64,000 nt of DNA, from assembly GCA_022511465.1 (NCBI GenBank), contig JAFLRM010000006.1, positions 1 through 64,000 of the forward strand, in the 5' to 3' direction. Below are positions 1 to 8,719 of the stretch, piece by piece. Position 1 is the first letter of the stretch. The number at the start of each line of letters is the position of its first letter. The notes beneath the pieces are model-generated. The model ran no database searches. It was not told where the DNA came from and was given only the letters and a program-made list of their open reading frames with translations. This DNA comes from Acetatifactor sp. Its GTDB lineage: Bacteria; Bacillota; Clostridia; Lachnospirales; Lachnospiraceae. A program made the position numbers and the translations under genes.

Positions 1-869
1 CGAAAGAGGCGGGATTTGGCATCACGATGGGAGGAATTATCAATATGGTGCTTGACCCGCTATTCATGTTTGTGCTTCTCCCAAGGGGAAGCGAGGTGTT
101 GGGAGTTGGGATCGCAACGCTTATATCAAACTGCATTGCATGCAGTTATTTCTTATGCGTCATATATAGGATCAGAGGACAGTCGGCTATCGGTTTTAAT
201 ATCAGACACGGATTACCTGACAGAAGAAGTATAGGCTCCATATTTAATGTTGGTATCCCGTCGGCGATTGCGACTCTGCTGTTTGATATAGATTATGTGG
301 TTATTGATAAGCTGATGGCATCCTACGGTGATATTGCGCTTGCTGCCGTTGGCATTGTGTTGAAAGCGGAAAGATTGCCCCTTAATGTCGGTATCGGTAT
401 CTGTCAGGGAATGATGCCGCTTGTTGCGTATAACTATTCGGCAAAGAACCATGAGAGGATGCAAAACATCATAAAATTCTCTATTAAGTTGGGGATCTTT
501 GTCAGCATGATAAGCATTGCATTGTATGAAATTTTTGCGGGAAACATTATGCGGATCTTTATACCCGACCTGCAGACTGTGCAGCTCGGAACCGATTTCC
601 TGAGAATCAGATGTCTTGCCACACCGCTGATGTTTATGAGCTTTTTCACGGTATATGTGTTCCAGGGATTTGGCGAAGGAAATAAATCGCTGTTTCTCGG
701 TGTTATGCGGTGGGCGGTGTTTAACATCCCGATGCTGTTCTTTCTAAACCATATGATTGGAATGTACGGCATTGTCTGGTCACAGGTGTGTGCGGACATT
801 CTGACAGTGCTGCTGTCATTCTATGTATATCGCAGGTATATGCATACAGCCGTACATCAAAATAAATAA
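1..869 (+). CDS. MATE family efflux transporter, C-terminal part (5' end outside window)
   Basis: The frame is open from base 3, so the ATG at 27 is an internal Met and the true start lies before the window. About 288 residues are visible. They contain the MATE mid-protein motif (GGIINMVLDPLFMF) near the end of the first six-helix half, then the whole second half with repeated hydrophobic segments. Family members are 12-helix inner-membrane exporters that expel drugs or metabolites in exchange for Na+ or H+; the substrate cannot be read here. The C terminus is a short basic tail after the last helix (YRRYMHTAVHQNK). A decayed MATE fragment follows directly. Family assignment is firm, substrate unknown. 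Confidence 0.88.
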   Translation, partial: KEAGFGITMGGIINMVLDPLFMFVLLPRGSEVLGVGIATLISNCIACSYFLCVIYRIRGQSAIGFNIRHGLPDRRSIGSIFNVGIPSAIATLLFDIDYVVIDKLMASYGDIALAAVGIVLKAERLPLNVGIGICQGMMPLVAYNYSAKNHERMQNIIKFSIKLGIFVSMISIALYEIFAGNIMRIFIPDLQTVQLGTDFLRIRCLATPLMFMSFFTVYVFQGFGEGNKSLFLGVMRWAVFNIPMLFFLNHMIGMYGIVWSQVCADILTVLLSFYVYRRYMHTAVHQNK

Positions 870-1026
870 TATTTTGGGACTACCTTTTATTGCCGGTTTT
901 CATTGGGGTGTCATGGGAGCCGCGTTTGCTACGGATATTGCCAAGGATGGCACATTTGCAACAGCGTGTTTCAGGCGGGCGAACCACGGGTTGATAGCAC
1001 ATTTGTTACATCAAACTCTTTCTTAA
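870..1026 (+). pseudogene. Fragment of a second MATE-like transporter
   Basis: Directly after the MATE stop codon, the frame that opens at 823 translates to a stretch containing NNILGLPFIAGFHWGVMGAA and then ATDIA. This resembles the segment of MATE proteins where a helix is followed by GVxGAAxAT. After about 30 residues the likeness ends and the frame runs into unrelated sequence and a stop at 1026. It has no ribosome binding site of its own. I read it as the remnant of a deleted neighbouring MATE paralogue, not as a gene. The intact MATE upstream carries its own equivalent segment, so this piece comes from another copy. Confidence 0.45.
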
Positions 1027-1028
1027 TA

Positions 1029-1056
1029 TTTGTAGATATAAATTGTTTGTTATGAT
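1029..1056 (+). promoter_or_regulatory. Possible promoter for the two-component system
   Basis: TTTGTA at 1029-1034 and TATGAT at 1051-1056 are 16 bp apart. They lie about 40 bp before the response regulator start. The -35 match is weak, so this is tentative. Confidence 0.35.
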
Positions 1057-1093
1057 AAGATAGACATATGTTGACAGAAAAGAGGTGCAGAGT

Positions 1094-1822
1094 ATGTATC
1101 ATGTGGCTCTCTGCGATGATGAACAGGCGGAAGTTGTAAAAAACCAAGGGATGTTAAGCAATTACAAGAAGGCGCATCCGGAACTGGATTTTGAGACGGG
1201 AACATTTGAAAATGCGGAGCAGCTGCTTTTAAAGGTACAGGAAGGCTATGCACCCGATCTGATCCTGATGGATATTTACATGGAGGGGAAAACAGGGATC
1301 GAGGCGGCGAGAGAACTTCATGAGATGGGAAGTAAGAGCAGGGTCATCTTCCTGACTACTTCCGAGAAACACGCAGTGGAAGCATTCCGGGTGGATGCGG
1401 CTCAATATCTGGTAAAGCCCGTTTCGGAGGCGGAAATGTTTCCCTTGTTGGAAAAGCAGTTTGAGATCCTGAACGAAGTGCGACGGAAATATGTAGTGTT
1501 GCAAGTGAACAACAGAACCTTCCGGGTGATGGTGCATGACATTGTATATTGCGAGGCCCAGGGGAAACGTCAGTACCTACATCTGACGGATGGCACTCAG
1601 CTTTGTATCCATATGTCCATGACAGGGCTGGAAGAACTGTTTCTTCCCTATGATGAGATTGTCAGGATCGGGAAAGGGTATATCATTAATATAGATCATG
1701 TGGAGGGGCTGGACAGTCATGCAGTTCAGTTGGACAATGGACTAAAGCTTTTTTTGCCGAGAGGGGCCTACCAGTCCTTAAGGAAGCAGTATATTACTTA
1801 TTATACGGGGGTATTGTCATGA
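1094..1822 (+). CDS. LytTR-family response regulator (AgrA-like)
   Basis: A 242-residue two-component transcription factor. The N-terminal receiver domain (about 1-120) has the acidic pair D8/D9, the phospho-acceptor D60 in LILMDIYM, T88 and the conserved K108 in YLVKP. The C-terminal LytTR DNA-binding domain (about 135-238) has the family hallmarks of a YCEAQGKRQYLHL-type beta strand and a closing IGKGYIINIDHV segment. I chose the ATG at 1094 over the GTG at 1085 because AGAGGTG then sits 6 bp upstream, whereas that GTG lies inside the Shine-Dalgarno. It overlaps the downstream kinase by 4 bp (ATGA), so the two are cotranslated. LytTR factors bind pairs of 9-bp direct repeats, and such a pair lies at 3146-3179. 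No agrB or agrD gene is nearby. Confidence 0.92.
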   Translation: MYHVALCDDEQAEVVKNQGMLSNYKKAHPELDFETGTFENAEQLLLKVQEGYAPDLILMDIYMEGKTGIEAARELHEMGSKSRVIFLTTSEKHAVEAFRVDAAQYLVKPVSEAEMFPLLEKQFEILNEVRRKYVVLQVNNRTFRVMVHDIVYCEAQGKRQYLHLTDGTQLCIHMSMTGLEELFLPYDEIVRIGKGYIINIDHVEGLDSHAVQLDNGLKLFLPRGAYQSLRKQYITYYTGVLS

Positions 1823-3120
1823 GTACGCTTGAAATACTGACAGGCATTCTGTTCAACAATATTTTTCAAGCCATATGGCTCTGCTGTATCCTGCCGGAAC
1901 CGAAGCACAGCCGGAAAAAGACGGTGCTGATCGTCACAGGTACAACGATTCTTTATACATTTGTCGCGCTGGCTATATGCACAGTAGCTTTTCGAGTGTT
2001 TCCTGCTGCTATTGGAGTTTTTCTGGGTTATATAGCGGGACTGATCATCTATAGTATTATGTACTGCTTTCTGTTATCCGCATCCCGCCCCGTCAAGTCA
2101 CTATTCCTTTATACCGGATATTTCAGTGTGCATACAATTATCATTACCACTGTTTCCATAGTGACCAATACCTATGCATTGGGAAATCTGTTGGTTTGGG
2201 TGCTTCGCGTAGTGTTCAATCTTGCAGTTCTGATTCCCTGGCTGCTTTTTTTCAGGGAACGAATATTTCGGATGTATAAGGAGATAAGGAGCAGCTACGG
2301 GATAATGAGCATGATTTCCATCATGTGCTATGTTATACAGACTCTCTTCTGGGTTTACAACATGCAGAGTCAAAGCCGTGATACTTTTTTCAAAATAGTG
2401 CTTATATACGCCTTCGGCCTCACGGTTGCGATGTATCTGATGATATTCCGGCACATAGCACAATCAGACCATGCCAATCGGATGAAGCAGCTGCAGGCAA
2501 ATGAAAAATTCCTTCAGGCGCAGATCGATTCCTACAAGAAGATGGGCGAGAATGCAAGGCAGACAAGGCATGATTTCAGGCATCACAGCATGGTGGTAGC
2601 GGAGTATGCCAAGAACAAGGATTATCAGGCGATCCTGTCCTATCTGTCGGAGTATGATGAGAAGGAACGGGAAAAATATCAGGAGGATTTCTGTAGGAAC
2701 CATGCCACAGATATGGTTCTGTCTGCCTATGCGAATAGATGCGAGCAGAACGGAATAGAGATCAGTGCGGATGTATGGCTGGAGGAAACGGAAGGCGTTA
2801 GCGATTATGATCTGGTGACCATTCTTGCGAATATTCTTGAGAACGCCGTGAACGGCTGTATGGAGATAGAAGGGGATCGTAGGATAGAGATCTCGATTGG
2901 GCTAAAAGGCAGAAAACTTGTTATGGTATGTAAAAATACCTGCGCTCCGGACATCTTGTTTGAGAAGGGCCTGCCGAAAAACAGGGAGCGTGAAGGCATC
3001 GGGGTGGAGAGCATCCTAAACACCGTTGCAAAGTATAGTGGTGTAGTGGACTTCTCCGCATCGGACGGAATCTTTGTCTGCCGGGTGGTACTGAATAACA
3101 GGAAGCGACAGAAGAAATAG
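1819..3120 (+). CDS. GHKL sensor histidine kinase (AgrC-like)
   Basis: A 433-residue membrane kinase, the partner of the LytTR regulator with which it overlaps by 4 bp. The first ~205 residues form about six membrane helices, the usual AgrC-like sensor. A linker helix leads to the phospho-acceptor motif RHDFRHH (H251). The ATP-binding GHKL domain follows, with an N-box (NILENAVNGCMEIE) and a glycine-rich G-box (GIGVESILNTV). Family members autophosphorylate on the His and pass phosphate to the receiver Asp. The signal is unknown: the usual AgrD peptide and AgrB processing enzyme are missing from the neighbourhood. Confidence 0.9.
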   Translation: MSTLEILTGILFNNIFQAIWLCCILPEPKHSRKKTVLIVTGTTILYTFVALAICTVAFRVFPAAIGVFLGYIAGLIIYSIMYCFLLSASRPVKSLFLYTGYFSVHTIIITTVSIVTNTYALGNLLVWVLRVVFNLAVLIPWLLFFRERIFRMYKEIRSSYGIMSMISIMCYVIQTLFWVYNMQSQSRDTFFKIVLIYAFGLTVAMYLMIFRHIAQSDHANRMKQLQANEKFLQAQIDSYKKMGENARQTRHDFRHHSMVVAEYAKNKDYQAILSYLSEYDEKEREKYQEDFCRNHATDMVLSAYANRCEQNGIEISADVWLEETEGVSDYDLVTILANILENAVNGCMEIEGDRRIEISIGLKGRKLVMVCKNTCAPDILFEKGLPKNREREGIGVESILNTVAKYSGVVDFSASDGIFVCRVVLNNRKRQKK

Positions 3121-3145
3121 GATTGCTGGTACATTTGTCGAAATA

Positions 3146-3179
3146 TGCAGTTCGTTCCCCTAAAATTGCAGTTTATTCC
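3146..3179 (+). promoter_or_regulatory. Pair of LytTR-type direct repeats
   Basis: TGCAGTTCGTTCC at 3146-3158 and TGCAGTTTATTCC at 3167-3179 match at 11 of 13 positions. Their starts are 21 bp apart, two turns of the helix, which is the spacing known for AgrA/VirR-type LytTR sites. The CAGTT core also fits that class. They end about 30 bp before a TATAAT box. The natural inference is that the response regulator at 1094-1822 binds here and activates the genes at 3254 and 3545. Confidence 0.6.
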
Positions 3180-3186
3180 GAAGAGA

Positions 3187-3215
3187 TTTCCCTCAAATTT
3201 ATTTTGTGTTATAAT
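3187..3215 (+). promoter_or_regulatory. Promoter with consensus -10 and poor -35
   Basis: TATAAT at 3210-3215. The position 17 bp upstream (3187-3192, TTTCCC) is a poor -35, as expected of a promoter that needs an activator. The LytTR-type repeats lie immediately upstream. Confidence 0.5.
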
Positions 3216-3253
3216 GCGAAAGTCTGAGAAAACTTGTAAGTAGGAGGAGAAAA

Positions 3254-3508
3254 ATGTCAAAAGCATTAATATCGATCATAGATGAACTTGACAGATTAAA
3301 ACAAGATGTGAAGGAGCTTCAGTCAAAGTTGGAAAATGAGGCAGACCCCAATATTCGACTGATTGCAGAGGGACATTATGATCTTGTCTGCAAACTGGAA
3401 GATGCATTGATAGCAGAAAATGACAAAGAAAAGTTGTTGATAAGAGTACCCAGTCTTGAAAAGGAGGTCAGGATCTTAAAGAAAATCATTTCAGAAATGA
3501 CGGATTAA
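3254..3508 (+). CDS. Small coiled-coil protein of unknown function
   Basis: An 84-residue, highly charged protein behind a strong AGGAGGAG site. It is almost wholly helical by inspection, with heptad-like Leu/Ile spacing (ELDRLKQDVKELQSKLENEA, then a second helix rich in Lys and Glu). There is no membrane segment, signal peptide, Cys or His motif. It lies between the LytTR two-component system and a chemotaxis receptor gene, 36 bp before the latter, so the two are probably cotranscribed from the promoter at 3210. I do not recognise a named family. A role as an adaptor for the receptor is only a guess from position. Confidence 0.7.
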   Translation: MSKALISIIDELDRLKQDVKELQSKLENEADPNIRLIAEGHYDLVCKLEDALIAENDKEKLLIRVPSLEKEVRILKKIISEMTD

Positions 3509-3544
3509 CTTTAAATTTGCCATCAAAAAACGGAGGATTACATA

Positions 3545-5419
3545 ATGAAGAAAATCTTTACCAAGAGCTTATGTACGTACATGATAATCGGCATGGTAGT
3601 TGCCATAGCAGCTATCCTCATACTGCAGACTGTCACAACGGGCATCAGCAATACGTCCAGCAGTCGGGAAAAACTAGTCACAGTAAAAGAGAAGCTGGAG
3701 AGCAATCAGGAAGAGATCGAAAGGCTGACAGAGGATCTGGGACAGAACAGTCTTGCCAAATCAAAAGCATTTGCGGATCTCATAGCTGCAGATCCTACCA
3801 TTATTTCCAATAAAAACAGGCTGGCCGCGCTGTTGGAAGACTTGCAGGTGAGTGAGCTGCATGTGATAGATGGGCGTGGTATTATCACACACAGTACCGT
3901 AGATGCCTATGTGGGCTTTGATATGGGAAGCGGTGAACAGTCAGCAGCTTTTCTGGTTATCCTTGATGATCCGACTATAGAGCTTGTTCAGGAGCCCCAG
4001 GCAAACGCGGCAGAGGGAAATCTGATGCAGTATGTGGGCGTGGCCCGAAAAGATGCAGCAGGGTTTGTACAGGTTGGCATTCGGCCGGAAATGTTGGAAG
4101 ATGCACTGGCCGGCACTGATATTGATGTGGTATTACGTGCTATTGACTACGGTAACAAGGGATACATTTGGGCAGTAGATCTGCAGTCGGGACAAGTTTC
4201 CGCGCATCCGGAAAGCAGTCTCATTGGCATTCAGGCAAGTGAGGCCGGCTTACCTGTGAAAGCGGGAAGCGGACAGGCAAGGATAAAAGGTGTGACGGGT
4301 TTTTATGTGGCCGAGGAGTATGATGGAATGCTGATCGGTACATTCCTGCCGGCCGGAGAGTATTATGGGAACCTCTTGAGTCAAACTGTGGTCGTGTCGA
4401 TCAGTATGCTGGTGATCTTCATTGTACTATTGGTATTGATCAACCGTATGGTGGACGAGAAGATCGTAAAAGGTATCAATAATATTACGGGTGCCATGAA
4501 GCAGATTGCAGCCGGGGATTACTCCGTTCGCGTGCAAGAGAGAGGAAATCCGGAATTTGCTTTGTTTAGTGATGGTATCAATGCTATGTTGGAAGGTATG
4601 CGTACCAATCTGAGTGAAAATGAGCAGCTTATGGAGAGACAGAAGCAGGATGTAGAATCCAACAATACATTGATAGAAAATGTGAAGCAGGTTTGCTCCA
4701 AGTTGAATAGGATATCCAATGAAACATTGAATAATGCTCGTCTGATCCACAGTGGCACTGAGGAACAGGAAAACGTAGTCAGTGATCTGAAGGGCATTAT
4801 GGATCAGCTGGTACAGGGGTTAAATGACAGTGCAGATGCCACTATGGTTGGATCAACGTTGATTGATAACACGGTCGATTCCATGAAGCGGGGAAAAGAG
4901 CAGATGAGCCAGTTAGAGCTGTCCATTCGAAAGATCAATGATACATCGGATGAGATTGAGAAGATCATTGGGGATATCAATTCCATTGCCCAACAGACCA
5001 ATATGCTTTCCCTTAACGCATCTATTGAGGCAGCAAGGGCCGGAGAGATGGGAAAGGGTTTTGCGGTTGTGGCAACGCAGGTCGGCGAATTGGCGGCGAG
5101 AAGTTCGCAGGCGGCAAAGGAGACAAACGCCCTGATCATGAGCACCTTAGAGGCTATTGGAGAAGGCAAAAAGATCAGTGAACGGACGATGGAAGTGTTT
5201 GACAGCATGGCGGAGCAGATTGAAAAGGCGAGCACAGGCGTCAAGGACATTGCGGACATGGTGCGCCAGAATGTCTCGGTTGTCACGCAGGCGACGGAAG
5301 GTCTGGAACACATCTCCGATGTAGTAGAGCGCAATGTGGAAATTTCCCAGAACAGTGAGAGGGTTTCCATGACGATGGCAGAGGAAGCAGGTAACTTGTT
5401 AAAAATGGTTGAACCGTAA
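3545..5419 (+). CDS. Methyl-accepting chemotaxis protein
   Basis: A 624-residue transmembrane receptor. Helix 1 is at about 11-30 ([17 protein letters not shown]). An extracytoplasmic sensor of ~245 residues follows, starting with a coiled coil and containing Cache-like segments. Helix 2 is at about 279-299, a HAMP domain at about 300-355, and the cytoplasmic signalling hairpin runs to the C terminus. The hairpin tip motif [18 protein letters not shown] is at about 494-511. Such proteins bind a ligand outside and control CheA through CheW; no che genes are in the window. Start chosen at the ATG after GGAGGATTAC. A clear terminator follows. The ligand is unknown. Confidence 0.93.
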   Translation: MKKIFTKSLCTYMIIGMVVAIAAILILQTVTTGISNTSSSREKLVTVKEKLESNQEEIERLTEDLGQNSLAKSKAFADLIAADPTIISNKNRLAALLEDLQVSELHVIDGRGIITHSTVDAYVGFDMGSGEQSAAFLVILDDPTIELVQEPQANAAEGNLMQYVGVARKDAAGFVQVGIRPEMLEDALAGTDIDVVLRAIDYGNKGYIWAVDLQSGQVSAHPESSLIGIQASEAGLPVKAGSGQARIKGVTGFYVAEEYDGMLIGTFLPAGEYYGNLLSQTVVVSISMLVIFIVLLVLINRMVDEKIVKGINNITGAMKQIAAGDYSVRVQERGNPEFALFSDGINAMLEGMRTNLSENEQLMERQKQDVESNNTLIENVKQVCSKLNRISNETLNNARLIHSGTEEQENVVSDLKGIMDQLVQGLNDSADATMVGSTLIDNTVDSMKRGKEQMSQLELSIRKINDTSDEIEKIIGDINSIAQQTNMLSLNASIEAARAGEMGKGFAVVATQVGELAARSSQAAKETNALIMSTLEAIGEGKKISERTMEVFDSMAEQIEKASTGVKDIADMVRQNVSVVTQATEGLEHISDVVERNVEISQNSERVSMTMAEEAGNLLKMVEP

Positions 5420-5432
5420 AATTTTGTAGGGT

Positions 5433-5480
5433 AAGGACTAAATCCCAAGCGCTATAGTGGAAGGGATTTAGTCCTTTTGT
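5433..5480 (+). terminator. Rho-independent terminator after the chemotaxis receptor
   Basis: A perfect 14-bp stem, AAGGACTAAATCCC (5433-5446) with its complement at 5463-5476, a 16-base loop and a TTTTGT tail. Confidence 0.88.
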
Positions 5481-5508
5481 ATGTAAAGGGGAAATTGGAA
5501 CGTTTAAC

Positions 5509-5537
5509 TTGCAAGAGGTATCGGAATCAGGTATAAT
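5509..5537 (+). promoter_or_regulatory. Promoter for the YitT gene
   Basis: TTGCAA at 5509-5514 and TATAAT at 5532-5537 with an ideal 17-bp spacer, about 85 bp before the coding start. Confidence 0.65.
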
Positions 5538-5623
5538 TCAATAGGAGAACGATCAGTACTTTTCAAAAGATTGTAATTTTTTATCTAGCTGTAAATCATG
5601 TTGAAAGAGAGGGAATAGGTAAT

Positions 5624-6514
5624 TTGGCGGAAACGGTTAAAAAGATTGAGAGCCAACCCAAAAGCGGCAGTTATGTCCGGAAAATAATTAAACTTCTGTG
5701 GGAATACCTGATGTTAGCGCTGGGATCGGCCATAGCAGCCTTTGCCATTGAGGAGTTTTTGGTGCCATGTACCATTTTGGATGGCGGCGTGGTCGGTATC
5801 AGCATTATGGTAAACAACTTGACCAAGATCCGTCTGAGCTTACTTACCATCGCATTGAATATTCCCTTTTTGATCGTGGGATATAAGGTACTGGGTAGGA
5901 AATTTCTGGCAAAAGCCGGTTTTTCCATGATGATGTTCTCCTTTTTTCTGGAAATATTTGCGCCTATGACAAATATGACCGATGAATATCTTCTTGCCGT
6001 TTGTTTTGGCGGCATGATCCTCGGGATCGGCGTGGGATTAGTGATCTCTTTTGGAGGGTGTCTGGATGGCACGGAGACGGTGGCGATCCTTCTGAATCGT
6101 AAATATGATCTGCCGGTTGGAAGAACCGTATTGATCTTCAATATTGTAATCTATTCCGTAGCCGGTTTGTTGTTTGGATTTGACAGGGCAATGTACAGCC
6201 TGCTCACCTACTATATCACGTCAAAGGTGCTGGATATTGTGGAAAATGGTATGAATCAGGCGAAGGCGGCCATGATCATTACGAATGACGGCAAAGAAAT
6301 TGCGGATATGATCTATAAGCGAATGGGGCGGACCGTGACCATTTTGGAGGGTGAGGGATTGATCAGCGGACGAAAAGTTGTTCTCTATTGCGTGTTTAAC
6401 CGCTTGGAGGTATATGAACTGAAAAGACTGATCAGCGAAGCGGATGCAAGTGCTTTTGTTGCGATCAACGAGGTTTCTGAGATCATAGGCAACCATATTA
6501 AGAAAAAGGGATAA
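5624..6514 (+). CDS. YitT family membrane protein (DUF161 + DUF2179)
   Basis: A 296-residue protein with two parts. Residues ~25-205 hold about five membrane helices with the YitT pattern (LDGGVVGISIMV, GGCLDGTETVAILLNRK). Residues ~210-290 form the soluble DUF2179 domain (ITNDGKEIADMIYKRMGRTV, then YCVFNRLEVYEL). The family is widespread in Firmicutes and its transport role is unproven. The start is a TTG at 5624 behind GAGAGGGA; no ATG upstream in frame fits better. It is a monocistronic unit: its own promoter lies at 5509 and a terminator overlaps its stop codon. Confidence 0.9.
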   Translation: MAETVKKIESQPKSGSYVRKIIKLLWEYLMLALGSAIAAFAIEEFLVPCTILDGGVVGISIMVNNLTKIRLSLLTIALNIPFLIVGYKVLGRKFLAKAGFSMMMFSFFLEIFAPMTNMTDEYLLAVCFGGMILGIGVGLVISFGGCLDGTETVAILLNRKYDLPVGRTVLIFNIVIYSVAGLLFGFDRAMYSLLTYYITSKVLDIVENGMNQAKAAMIITNDGKEIADMIYKRMGRTVTILEGEGLISGRKVVLYCVFNRLEVYELKRLISEADASAFVAINEVSEIIGNHIKKKG

Positions 6515-6538
6515 CCAACTGGGTATCCCTCTTTTTCT
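6500..6538 (+). terminator. Terminator overlapping the yitT stop codon
   Basis: GGGATAACC (6508-6516) pairs with GGGTATCCC (6521-6529) with one mismatch and a 4-base loop, followed by CTTTTTCTT. The stop codon lies in the stem. Confidence 0.75.
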
Positions 6539-6574
6539 TCCTGCGAAATTCTGTCAAGAATAGAGTTCACTCAG

Positions 6575-6607
6575 TTGATTGAAAAAATAATGGTTTTATG
6601 ATACACT
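6575..6607 (+). promoter_or_regulatory. Promoter for the DNA methyltransferase
   Basis: Two overlapping solutions are visible: TTGATT (6575) with TATGAT (6597), 16-bp spacer, and TTGAAA (6579) with TACACT (6602), 17-bp spacer. Either places transcription start ~45 bp before the gene. Confidence 0.5.
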
Positions 6608-6659
6608 AACTTTATAGTTTATTGATAAGAATTTATTTTTAATATAGAGGGACTGACAG

Positions 6660-8360
6660 GTGGAAACTCTTATTTCGCCATCCACAAAAAGAAACTGGGA
6701 GCGGCTTGGTACGGACGGAGCCAGTCGGCTGACGAGACGAGCCAACAAGACGGGGTCTGCAAAACGTTTTTTTCCGGTAGAATATGCTACCAGTCAAAAC
6801 GGTATTGCGTTTGTGCAGCGCTTGGCAGAGTGGAGCAGTGAGAATGGTCTGGAACCCGGACAGATGTTGTACGCAGTCGCCGAGGCGCTGCTGGATGAGC
6901 GAGGAATCTTACATAAACCTCATGTTCAGGAGGTTTTACGGGAATATGCGCCGAAGGAAGCGGTCTGTATCCCGGTGTCTGCGGAAAGCCTGATCCCTTC
7001 CGTTGAGCGAGATCTGTTGGGGTTGCTTTATCAGGGGATGTTGTTGGAGGGGCAGAAGAACCGAAATGGGTCTTACTATACTCCGCCGGGGATCGTGTCA
7101 AATATGGTTGCGGACTTTGTCTTTTCTGAGGAACAGACTTTTTTAGATCCTTGTTGTGGCAGCGGTTCCTTTTTACTGGCGTTGGACAGTGCAGAACCGC
7201 GGCAGCTTTACGGTTTTGACAAGGATCCTATTGCAGTTATGATCGCCAAAGTTAATCTGCTTTTGAAATATCCTGACCACGCCTTTCGGCCACAAATCTT
7301 CTGTCTGGACTATCTGGAGGATACCTCGGACGTGTGGAAGAGTGGTAAGTGTCCGCCGTGTTATGACTATATTGCTACAAATCCTCCGTGGGGAGCATCG
7401 TCGTTTACCTCAAAAGAGTCCTTCACCGGCTTTTTTGTAAAATCTTTTGCACAGTTGAAGGAGGGCGGCATGATCCGCTTTTTGTTTCCGGAGGCAGTGC
7501 TTCGTGTGAAGGCTCACCGCAATCTCAGAAACTTTCTTTTGGATCGCTGTCGCATGGAGCGGATCACTCTCTACGATGACATGTTCTCCGGTGTGACCAC
7601 GGGATTTATTGACATATTGTGTCGAAGAGAGGCTCCTGCACCACGTTTTTGTCTGTGTGATCGCAGCGGAGAGAGAGAAATCTCCCAGTCCGTTTTCCGG
7701 GAGATGCCCAACTATGTGTTTTGTTTTCCAACGGCGGAAGCGTATCAAATTCTCCAGAAGATACGGCAGATGGGGCGATATGATCTGTCTGACAGCATAT
7801 GGGCGTTAGGGATCGTGACCGGCGACAACAAAGGCAAATTGAAAAGCAGATGTGAAGATGGCTGTGAAGCGATCTATACAGGGAAAGAGATTGAACGCTA
7901 TATATTAAAGCCTGCAACAAAGTACCTCCTTTATGATCGATCCCAGTTACAACAGGTTGCCAGAGAGGAGTGCTACCGTGCTCCGGAGAAGCTAGTGTAC
8001 CGGTTTATCTCCAACAGGCTGATCTTTGCTTACGACGATTCGGGTGGTCTGTTTTTGAACAGTGCCAATCTGCTGATACCGAGGATCCCACACATGGGGA
8101 TCAAGACAGTGATGGCCTTTTTGAACTCCGATGTCTTTCGGTTTTTCTACACACAGATCTTTGGTGGTATCAAGGTGCTCAAGGGAAATCTGAAGGAGCT
8201 TCCTTTTCCGGAGATCACGGAAGAGCAAAACTTATACTTGGAACAACTGACAGACCGGATCCTCAGTGGAGAAGCTGAATTGGACAGGAGACTTCAGGAA
8301 ACGATTTTTTCGCTTTATGGACTCTCGGAGGATCAAAAACGTCTTATAAGGGAAAAATAG
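6660..8360 (+). CDS. N6-adenine-type DNA methyltransferase (Eco57I/TaqI-like)
   Basis: A 566-residue class I methyltransferase. After an N-terminal helical region (1-130), KNRNGSYYTPPGIV leads into the SAM-binding motif I (FLDPCCGSGSFLLAL, from about residue 161). The catalytic motif IV is NPPWG, with N241. The C-terminal ~200 residues resemble the target-recognition part of Eco57I/TaqI-type enzymes, ending in PFPEI. Family members methylate adenine N6 in a specific sequence. The start is a GTG at 6660. No restriction endonuclease, specificity subunit or Vsr gene is adjacent, and the enzyme has no visible nuclease motif, so it looks like an orphan methylase. Target sequence unknown. Confidence 0.85.
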   Translation: METLISPSTKRNWERLGTDGASRLTRRANKTGSAKRFFPVEYATSQNGIAFVQRLAEWSSENGLEPGQMLYAVAEALLDERGILHKPHVQEVLREYAPKEAVCIPVSAESLIPSVERDLLGLLYQGMLLEGQKNRNGSYYTPPGIVSNMVADFVFSEEQTFLDPCCGSGSFLLALDSAEPRQLYGFDKDPIAVMIAKVNLLLKYPDHAFRPQIFCLDYLEDTSDVWKSGKCPPCYDYIATNPPWGASSFTSKESFTGFFVKSFAQLKEGGMIRFLFPEAVLRVKAHRNLRNFLLDRCRMERITLYDDMFSGVTTGFIDILCRREAPAPRFCLCDRSGEREISQSVFREMPNYVFCFPTAEAYQILQKIRQMGRYDLSDSIWALGIVTGDNKGKLKSRCEDGCEAIYTGKEIERYILKPATKYLLYDRSQLQQVAREECYRAPEKLVYRFISNRLIFAYDDSGGLFLNSANLLIPRIPHMGIKTVMAFLNSDVFRFFYTQIFGGIKVLKGNLKELPFPEITEEQNLYLEQLTDRILSGEAELDRRLQETIFSLYGLSEDQKRLIREK

Positions 8361-8403
8361 GAAAAATATAATCTATAGTATGATTCCCTTTTAGAAAGAA
8401 ATA

Positions 8404-8412
8404 TGATATAAT
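8404..8412 (+). promoter_or_regulatory. Extended -10 promoter of the Pel-type operon
   Basis: TGATATAAT (8404-8412) is a perfect extended -10 element. The -35 region 17 bp upstream (TTCCCT) is poor. It sits ~40 bp before the first gene of the long operon. Confidence 0.6.
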
Positions 8413-8450
8413 AAAATGTGTTATTTTGTAATAGGACAGAGGGAAAGAAT

Positions 8451-8699
8451 ATGAGGTATCAACTGCGTTATGCTGCCGGAATGTACTGGCTCTTGGATAT
8501 TGAGCAGGAGGGAGTCCCCTACAAGCGGCCGCTTTCGATGAACGAGGTGGGAGCCAGGATCTGGGAAATGACGGAAAAAGGATTTACCCGCGAGCAGATC
8601 GTGGAGTCTTTGTGTGGGGAATATCAGGCTGAGCGGGAGCTTGTGGAGTCTGATGTGGAACGGTTTCTGGCACAGCTTGCGGAATATGGAGTGGAATAG
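8451..8699 (+). CDS. PqqD-like small protein
   Basis: An 82-residue protein with the PqqD/RiPP-recognition-element pattern: an N-terminal beta hairpin, then a helix with LSMNEVGARIWEMTEKG and a winged C-terminal half ending in a DVERFLAQLAEYG helix. PqqD domains usually bind the leader of a peptide substrate and present it to a modifying enzyme. The ATG at 8451 follows GAGGGAAAG; the upstream GTG at 8418 has no ribosome site. It is the first gene of the Pel-type operon, only 20 bp before the PelD fusion gene. Why a PqqD domain should head an exopolysaccharide operon is unclear. A second PqqD-like domain sits in the fusion at 28539-29705. Confidence 0.72.
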   Translation: MRYQLRYAAGMYWLLDIEQEGVPYKRPLSMNEVGARIWEMTEKGFTREQIVESLCGEYQAERELVESDVERFLAQLAEYGVE

Positions 8700-8719
8700 T
8701 ACGACAGGAGAGGATCAAT

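Noticed and set aside
1094..3120. Agr quorum-sensing locus
   Set aside because: The regulator and kinase are of the Agr type, but no agrB-like protease or agrD-like peptide gene was found on either side, so I do not call it agr.
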